A stretch of 25,812 nucleotides of DNA from a virus, in IMG/VR virus record IMGVR_UViG_3300042890_001976, positions 1 through 25,812 of that record. One strand, given 5' to 3'. Made by a program: the position numbers and the translations under genes. How positions within the stretch are numbered: position 1 is the first letter of the stretch; every line of letters starts with the position of its first letter. The notes under the pieces are model-generated. The model had not been told where the DNA came from. It made no database searches and saw only the letters and a list, made by a program, of their open reading frames with translations. Positions 1-4,313 of this stretch are shown one piece after another.

Positions 1-13
1 GTGCGGCCACGAC

Positions 14-349
14 ATGAAGGGCAAACGACGCAGGACCGTAATTCAACGATCCGGCGAACTGAAGGAAGTAACCGGGCTACCAGTCAAACGAGCCAAGCAA
101 GCCAATCTGCCTGACGTGGCAGCAGCATTCGAGCGAGCGTATTGGGCAGCAAAAAGAAAGAAAGCCTCTTTCAGACAGGCGGCTGCATGGATACAGACAG
201 GACACCTGAAGGGATTTGAACATCTCAAGGGTTGTCAGATACCGAAGAATCTTCCGTTCATGCCAGCCAACAGGGCAGACATGAGCCGAATGGTTAATAG
301 CGTCCCAATGGCTGATTTGATCCGCAAGAATGAAGGAGTTGCCAAATGA
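14..349 (+). CDS. Hypothetical small basic phage protein
   Basis: I do not recognise this 111-residue protein. It is rich in Lys and Arg, especially at the N-terminus and around residues 43-55, which would suit nucleic-acid binding, but no motif supports a function. The frame is open back to the first base of the window and no clear Shine-Dalgarno precedes the ATG at 14, so the true start may lie upstream and the gene may be 5'-partial. Its stop overlaps the start of the next gene (ATGA at 346-349), which indicates translational coupling in the early operon with the primase and SSB genes. Confidence 0.6.
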   Translation: MKGKRRRTVIQRSGELKEVTGLPVKRAKQANLPDVAAAFERAYWAAKRKKASFRQAAAWIQTGHLKGFEHLKGCQIPKNLPFMPANRADMSRMVNSVPMADLIRKNEGVAK

Positions 350-612
350 TAGAAGCCAAAAATATACAGGAGCCAGCATTTCCGCGTTTTGTCCCTGAAG
401 GACACTACAACGGAAGCGTAGATTTTGAGGGTATGTCTCTGCGTGACTGGTTTGCCGGGCAGGCACTGGCGGGAGTTTGGGCCGGACGTGAATCTGACTT
501 CGTGAAGATATCGGCACCGACCACCACAGACGTTGCGGTGGCATGTTACGCAATCGCAGACGCAATGATTCAAGCAAGGAGCGGGCATGGACGGCCTACA
601 GGAGAGGCTTGA
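346..612 (+). CDS. Small conserved phage protein with SLRDWFAGQAL motif
   Basis: An 88-residue protein of unknown function. The segment GMSLRDWFAGQALAG (about residues 29-43), followed by a C-terminal YAIADAMIQAR helix, matches a pattern I remember from many small phage proteins (GMTLRDYFAAQAL ... YxxADAMLxAR), usually annotated as hypothetical and found in early regions. The start ATG overlaps the stop of the upstream gene, and its 3' end overlaps the primase start by 26 bases. The family assignment is from memory; no enzymatic role can be read. Confidence 0.7.
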   Translation: MIEAKNIQEPAFPRFVPEGHYNGSVDFEGMSLRDWFAGQALAGVWAGRESDFVKISAPTTTDVAVACYAIADAMIQARSGHGRPTGEA

Positions 613-1390
613 TATCGTTGCCAAGTATTACCTATCCCTCGGGCTGTCCGTTATCCCCATCGGCACCGACAAGAAGCCATTCATTAAGTGGCTGGAACAT
701 ATCGACAAACCACTGACAAACTGGCGTTTTCCGGGTTGCAATATTGCCCTGCTAACGGGACAGTTTAACAATCTGGTGGTGGCCGACTGTGACAGCGAAG
801 ACGCTTACATCGGATGGCTGAAGACGAAGCCACAAACGCCGCTACGGGTGAAAACGAAACGAGGGATGCAGTTTTACTACCGGCATCCGGGACCGGGAGT
901 CTACATCAAGTCAGACGCCCATATCAAAGACCCGTCAGGATTCGAGTACGACGTAAAAGGAGATCGAAGCTATGTCGTTGCACCCCCTTCAGTACGATCC
1001 GGTCATCAGTATTCCATCTGTGTCTGTAGCAGCAACATTCGCGGAAAACTTATCCCGTTCAGCGAGTTGCCTGTCTTCAATCCTGAATGGAGACCTGAGC
1101 GACCGGCATCCTCCGAAGTTGGTTTGGGAGCATACGCCAACAGTCAAACATCCTCCATTCGAGATGGACTTGCTTACATTGATCGAATCAGACCTGTAAC
1201 GGTCAAGCAAGGCGGGCAAGGGCGTGACAAGGATGTTTACCGGGCAGCGTGCAAACTGGTCGAATGCGGGATGAGCCAGGCGGAAGTCGGAATGCACATG
1301 GAACGATGGAACTCAACACACGTCACGCCGCCGCTTCCACGAACTGAATTACTACACAAGATCAACCGGGCCTTCATGCAGGCCAAATGA
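587..1390 (+). CDS. Prim-pol type DNA primase/polymerase domain protein
   Basis: A 267-residue protein resembling the N-terminal domain of bifunctional DNA primase/polymerases (prim-pol, archaeo-eukaryotic primase fold), which make primers and extend DNA in phage and plasmid replication. Visible signatures are the N-terminal YYLSLGLSVIPIG segment, the metal-binding acidic motif VVADCDSED (residues 64-72), KRGMQFYYRHP (91-101) and the KGDRSYVVAPPSVRSGHQY block (about 124-142). No helicase domain follows, so this is a prim-pol alone with about 110 extra C-terminal residues. The ATG at 587 has AAGGAG five bases upstream and overlaps the previous gene. SSB lies about 0.6 kb downstream, consistent with a small replication module. 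Confidence 0.85.
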   Translation: MDGLQERLDIVAKYYLSLGLSVIPIGTDKKPFIKWLEHIDKPLTNWRFPGCNIALLTGQFNNLVVADCDSEDAYIGWLKTKPQTPLRVKTKRGMQFYYRHPGPGVYIKSDAHIKDPSGFEYDVKGDRSYVVAPPSVRSGHQYSICVCSSNIRGKLIPFSELPVFNPEWRPERPASSEVGLGAYANSQTSSIRDGLAYIDRIRPVTVKQGGQGRDKDVYRAACKLVECGMSQAEVGMHMERWNSTHVTPPLPRTELLHKINRAFMQAK

Positions 1391-1397
1391 GACAAGC

Positions 1398-1916
1398 ATG
1401 ATAACCAGCCAGATTGATCAGGCCATCGGGCAGCTATTGCTTGACATCGTGTTGCCGATCGAGCTTTCAAACCGAAACGACGGTCAGGGCCATTCATTTT
1501 GGCGAACTGTTGCCGAAAAAAAAGTATTCAGTAAGCAACTTTCTTTTTACAAACGCCAGCCATTTAAGATACCTACATTCGTCGCTGTAACACGCATCCT
1601 TGGGAAGCGGCAGCAGTTGTGGGACTACAGTTCAGGACTCAGAGGATCATGGAAACAATTAGAAGACACACTGGTCGATGCAGGCTGGTGGTACGATGAC
1701 GGACCTGAATACATCACCGGAATTATCTTCAGACAAGATTCCGGAAACCGACATAGCGGGCCAGCCGTTCGAATCCAAATCTGGCAGTCAGGAGATCAGC
1801 CAGTTAGACCAAAAGCTGACACCATCGCAGTTGCAGGGCGTCAGAAGAGTGCTAAGGTTCCTCGAAAGAGATCGACTCGAAGCAGTAGAAGCAAATCGAA
1901 ACGTAAACTTCGATAG
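1398..1916 (+). CDS. RusA-like Holliday junction resolvase (probable)
   Basis: A 172-residue protein. Residues about 15-130 resemble the RusA family of phage junction-resolving nucleases: a hydrophobic first strand (LLLDIVLPIELS), a central VAVTRILGKRQQLWDYSSGLRGSWKQ region, then LVDAGWWYDDGPEYITG with a paired Asp, and a closing GPAVRIQIW strand. In this family acidic residues in the middle and the DD pair bind metal. The match is by pattern only and the first acidic position is less clear. The last about 42 residues are a Lys/Arg/Ser-rich tail that is overlapped in another frame by the next gene. The position between primase and SSB suits a recombination or replication role. Confidence 0.5.
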   Translation: MITSQIDQAIGQLLLDIVLPIELSNRNDGQGHSFWRTVAEKKVFSKQLSFYKRQPFKIPTFVAVTRILGKRQQLWDYSSGLRGSWKQLEDTLVDAGWWYDDGPEYITGIIFRQDSGNRHSGPAVRIQIWQSGDQPVRPKADTIAVAGRQKSAKVPRKRSTRSSRSKSKRKLR

Positions 1917-2016
1917 GCAAAAGGGCATTACCTCCGGAATGGTGATCGCCTACCAAATAGCGTACTCAGCAATCGTTGCTGAGCATCCCCAAGTTCTTAG
2001 TGGAGATCCGTTCTAA
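1678..2016 (+). CDS. Hypothetical protein upstream of SSB
   Basis: An unrecognised protein of up to 112 residues. The start is uncertain: ATG at 1678 or the in-frame ATG at 1696, and neither has a strong ribosome-binding site. The N-terminal 40 residues are polar. The C-terminal half (LTPSQLQGVRRVLRFLERDRLEAVEAN, then GMVIAYQIAYSAIVAEHP) looks like amphipathic helices, as in a small folded protein. It overlaps the end of the RusA-like gene by about 240 bases in a different frame, and its stop overlaps the SSB start (TAATG at 2014-2018), which suggests coupled translation with SSB. Confidence 0.55.
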   Translation: MQAGGTMTDLNTSPELSSDKIPETDIAGQPFESKSGSQEISQLDQKLTPSQLQGVRRVLRFLERDRLEAVEANRNVNFDRQKGITSGMVIAYQIAYSAIVAEHPQVLSGDPF

Positions 2017-2477
2017 TGGCATCGTTCAATAAAGTGATTCTGATCGGCAACCTGACACGCGACGTTGAGTTGCGTTATCTTGGCAATGGTACAGCAGTCT
2101 CTGATGTGTCGCTGGCGGTCAATGAATCGTACAAGAACAAGGAAGGCCAGAAGGTCGAGAATACAGTATTCGTCGAATGCACCCTGTGGGGCAAAACTGC
2201 CGAGTTAGCAGGTCAGTATCTCTCCAAGGGTAAACCTGTGATGTTCGAGGGTAAGTTGAAACTCGATCAATGGGATGACAAGGAAACCGGAAAGAAGCGT
2301 TCCAAGCTGGGCGTGACAGTTGAAACGATGCAGTTCCTTGGAAGCCCGTCAGGTGGAAAAGATGCACCGCAGGAAGAAGAACGCCCACGGCAGCAGCAGT
2401 CGCGACAATCTGCACCGGCAAAGCAGACAACGTTCTATGATAACCAGCTATCTGGTGGCGATGACGTTCCGTTCTGA
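2016..2477 (+). CDS. ssb: Single-stranded DNA-binding protein
   Basis: A 153-residue SSB of bacterial type that coats single-stranded DNA during replication and recombination. The OB-fold covers about residues 1-107, starting ASFNKVILIGNLTRDVELRY and including the VSLAVNE, FVECTLWGKTAE and GKPVMFEGKLK strands. A Gln/Pro/Ser-rich linker follows, then the acidic tip DDVPF, the usual docking peptide for replication and repair partners. Length and architecture are typical. Its start overlaps the upstream stop, and the preceding primase and RusA-like genes define a DNA-metabolism cluster. Confidence 0.95.
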   Translation: MASFNKVILIGNLTRDVELRYLGNGTAVSDVSLAVNESYKNKEGQKVENTVFVECTLWGKTAELAGQYLSKGKPVMFEGKLKLDQWDDKETGKKRSKLGVTVETMQFLGSPSGGKDAPQEEERPRQQQSRQSAPAKQTTFYDNQLSGGDDVPF

Positions 2478-2527
2478 GATGAGCATCGGTAATTGCATCC
2501 GCTAGGCGCAAAAACATTGGAGTTGTT

Positions 2528-3376
2528 GTGAATTCGAAACCCATCACATTCGGAAGTCTGTTCGCCGGAATCGGTGGGTTTGACCTTGGTTTTGAGCGGG
2601 CTGGAATGGTCTGCAAGTGGCAGGTGGAGATTGACGACTATGCAAACCGAGTGCTTGCCAAACATTGGCCAGAGGTTCACAGGGAGCGAGATATCAGAGA
2701 AACCGGGCCCCACAATCTTGAGCGAGTCGATGTCATCTGCGGCGGGTTCCCCTGCCAAGATATTTCCTACGCCGGACTCGGGGCAGGACTTGACGGAGAA
2801 CGCTCCGGATTGTTTTTCGAGGCCATTCGCCTGGTTCGCGAACTCAGACCGCGAATCGTTGTGCTGGAGAACGTGGCAGCGCTGCTTACTCGGGGGCTGG
2901 ACAGAGTTCTCGGGACGCTGGCCGAGATCGGGTTCGATGCGGAATGGCATTGCATACCGGCTGCCAGCGTTGGTGCCCCGCATATCAGGGACAGAGTCTT
3001 CGTTCTTGCCTACTCCCGACACTGGGGAATCGATCAGCGGGCATGGGGCCCGCGGAGTGAGCAAAAACCAAAAACATCAGTCGGCAAACAGCTTGGTGGC
3101 AATGGCGAAAACGGGGATGTGGCCGACTCCAACAAGTCGGGAATGGAAGGGTGGGCGGAAGCCAGAAACATTGGAGGCGGCAGGAAGAACACCGAACAAC
3201 TCGCTATGCGATTCGGTGAACAATGCAGAGGGGATCACTGGGCAACTGAACCCGACGTGGGTCGAGTGGCTAATGGGGTTCCCAAGCGAGTGGACCGTCT
3301 GCGAGGACTCGGAAACGCCGTCGTCCCGCAAGTCGCGGAATGGATCGGCCGGCGAATAGTTGAACGTGTAGGGTGA
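2528..3376 (+). CDS. dcm: C5-cytosine DNA methyltransferase
   Basis: A 282-residue DNA (cytosine-5) methyltransferase, probably protecting phage DNA from host restriction. Motif I is FAGIGGFDLGF (12-22). The catalytic Cys is C76 in GGFPCQDIS, the ENV motif is at 114-116, motif VIII is GAPHIRDRV (149-157), and motif X is GLGNAVVPQVAEWIG near 260-274. The target-recognition region between about 160 and 240 is short, so the protein is small for the family, as is common in phages. The GTG start at 2528 is preceded by GGAG at a spacing of five. The +1 frame is also open for almost the whole gene. Recognition sequence unknown. Confidence 0.93.
   Translation: MNSKPITFGSLFAGIGGFDLGFERAGMVCKWQVEIDDYANRVLAKHWPEVHRERDIRETGPHNLERVDVICGGFPCQDISYAGLGAGLDGERSGLFFEAIRLVRELRPRIVVLENVAALLTRGLDRVLGTLAEIGFDAEWHCIPAASVGAPHIRDRVFVLAYSRHWGIDQRAWGPRSEQKPKTSVGKQLGGNGENGDVADSNKSGMEGWAEARNIGGGRKNTEQLAMRFGEQCRGDHWATEPDVGRVANGVPKRVDRLRGLGNAVVPQVAEWIGRRIVERVG
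2574..3359 (+). other. Long alternative open frame inside the methyltransferase gene
   Basis: A 261-codon open frame in the +1 register, beginning with GTG and lying wholly within the methyltransferase gene. It contains patterned segments that I recall from phage entries often labelled as methyltransferase or hypothetical: WPRSGSMRNGIAYRLPALVP, two xLPTPD/WPTPTS motifs, and GQLNPTWVEWLMGFPSEWT near the end. These fall opposite conserved parts of the methyltransferase frame (motif VIII, VADSN, and the WATEPDVGRVANGVP segment). Apparent conservation could therefore be a by-product of the real frame rather than a second gene. No good ribosome-binding site was found for the GTG. Confidence 0.25.
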
Positions 3377-3411
3377 GCAGCGGAATTCCGTTCCGATAAC
3401 AGGGGTAAACA

Positions 3412-3606
3412 ATGAAACCAAAAGAATCTGCAAGTGAATCCGGGATGACCGACGCGGCGAGCGAGTGGGCGAAAGCGTGGGGAATCATAGCCGCGTCACT
3501 GAAGGATTTGGGCGTTCAGTACGTAGATGCAAACGCCAGGGCAATAATTGCGAGACTGGCGGCTCAGAACATGCTGATCGTCAGCATTGATAACGTGAAG
3601 GATTGA
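3412..3606 (+). CDS. Small hypothetical protein
   Basis: An unrecognised 64-residue, mainly helical-looking protein (WAKAWGIIAASLKDLG, then ANARAIIARLAAQNMLIVSI). The ATG at 3412 has AGGGG six bases upstream. It is the first of several small genes between the methyltransferase and terminase whose leaders share a TTCCGATA-like motif. Small helical proteins just upstream of a large terminase can be small terminases, but nothing specific supports that here. Confidence 0.6.
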   Translation: MKPKESASESGMTDAASEWAKAWGIIAASLKDLGVQYVDANARAIIARLAAQNMLIVSIDNVKD

Positions 3607-3621
3607 GGATCGGTTGAGCGT

Positions 3622-3631
3622 TCCGATAGTC
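3622..3631 (+). repeat. TCCGATAGTC leader motif, copy 1
   Basis: The 10-mer TCCGATAGTC lies in the leader of the 3647 gene. It recurs directly at 4280-4289 and inverted at 4176-4185. A related TTCCGATAAC sits at 3390-3399 before the 3412 gene. All are intergenic and close to start codons. Confidence 0.5.
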
Positions 3632-3646
3632 GCGGAAGGGAATGAA

Positions 3647-3904
3647 ATGTCATCGTGTAATTGTGAGACATGCGGAGCAATGCTGACAGATACGGAATTC
3701 GGTTACGTGACTGGCTGCGAACATCATCCAGCAGATTCAGGGGCCGCACATCGTTATTTGCTGAAGCAACTCTGCCTGCTGGATAATTCGCTGCCGTTCT
3801 TGTCGCGGGTGGCCGCTGAGCATGGTCATTTTACCGCTGAACCACTCAAGCGGTGGTCGGGTGATTTAAAGACGACGATCGGGCTGATGTTGGGTGGAAA
3901 GTAA
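3647..3904 (+). CDS. Small Cys-containing hypothetical protein
   Basis: An 85-residue protein with an N-terminal CNCETCG cluster and a later Cys-Glu-His-His group (about residues 4-27), which could bind one zinc ion. The rest looks helical. I chose ATG 3647 over the in-frame TTG at 3614 because AAGGGA lies about six bases upstream of the ATG. Function unknown. It belongs to the cluster of small genes before the terminase. Confidence 0.55.
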   Translation: MSSCNCETCGAMLTDTEFGYVTGCEHHPADSGAAHRYLLKQLCLLDNSLPFLSRVAAEHGHFTAEPLKRWSGDLKTTIGLMLGGK

Positions 3905-3943
3905 ACGCGGTATCGTGTTCCTCTGTTGAAGGTTTGGTGAGTT

Positions 3944-4177
3944 ATGGAATGGCGAATTGAAACCGAGATTATCGAAGCAGACACGCCAGTTGTGATGGTT
4001 CGCGTCGTCGTCAACGGCCAGATCATTGGGCCGTCAGTGAGTTGTCATACTGGAGCGTATGATGTGTTCAGTTGTCGGCTGTGTGATCTGGTTCGCAATG
4101 TCAGCGAGCGAGCGTACACAAAAGGCCAGCACGATGCGAAAACCGCAATGCGTGCGGCCATCGGTGCGTTGGGTTGA
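3944..4177 (+). CDS. Small hypothetical protein
   Basis: An unrecognised 77-residue protein. The N-terminal half alternates hydrophobic residues as beta-strands would (VVMVRVVVNGQIIG). The C-terminal half is helical with a basic stretch (AYTKGQHDAKTAMRAAIGAL). A GGTGAG ribosome-binding site precedes the ATG. Function cannot be inferred beyond its place among the small pre-terminase genes. Confidence 0.55.
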   Translation: MEWRIETEIIEADTPVVMVRVVVNGQIIGPSVSCHTGAYDVFSCRLCDLVRNVSERAYTKGQHDAKTAMRAAIGALG

Positions 4178-4185
4178 CTATCGGA
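4176..4185 (-). repeat. TCCGATAGTC leader motif, inverted copy
   Basis: Reads GACTATCGGA on the plus strand immediately after the stop of the 3944 gene. It is the exact reverse complement of the copies at 3622 and 4280, and with the latter it can form a long-range stem around the 4215 mini-frame. Confidence 0.5.
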
Positions 4186-4214
4186 TCGTGGTTCCTCTAG
4201 TCGCGAGGTGAGTC

Positions 4215-4298
4215 GTGAAAAATCCAGTATTGATTATTCGGAAGCCGGGCTGCATTCCATTTGTCAGGCGGTCAGCACGTCCGATAGTCATAACATAA
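4215..4298 (+). CDS. Possible 27-residue leader peptide
   Basis: A very short open frame starting with GTG at 4215 and ending TAA at 4296-4298 (peptide begins MKNPVLIIRKPGC). A GAGGTG purine run lies just upstream. The interval between the 3944 gene and the terminase is otherwise non-coding. It is bracketed by a perfect 10-bp inverted repeat (4176-4185 and 4280-4289), so the region may be a structured leader rather than a gene. Confidence 0.25.
   Translation: MKNPVLIIRKPGCIPFVRRSARPIVIT
4280..4289 (+). repeat. TCCGATAGTC leader motif, copy 2
   Basis: Third exact occurrence of the 10-mer within about 670 bases, located 25 bases before the terminase start codon. It may be a protein-binding or RNA element shared by this gene cluster. 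Confidence 0.5.
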
Positions 4299-4313
4299 CC
4301 AAAGGAACCAAGG

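Noticed and set aside
1516-1523. A8 run in the RusA-like gene as a second frameshift site
   Set aside because: The -1 frame after it meets a stop within a few codons and no domain continues in another register.
2435-3064. 209-codon minus-strand open frame across SSB end and methyltransferase
   Set aside because: Crosses two well-supported plus-strand genes and shows no motif; shadow frame.
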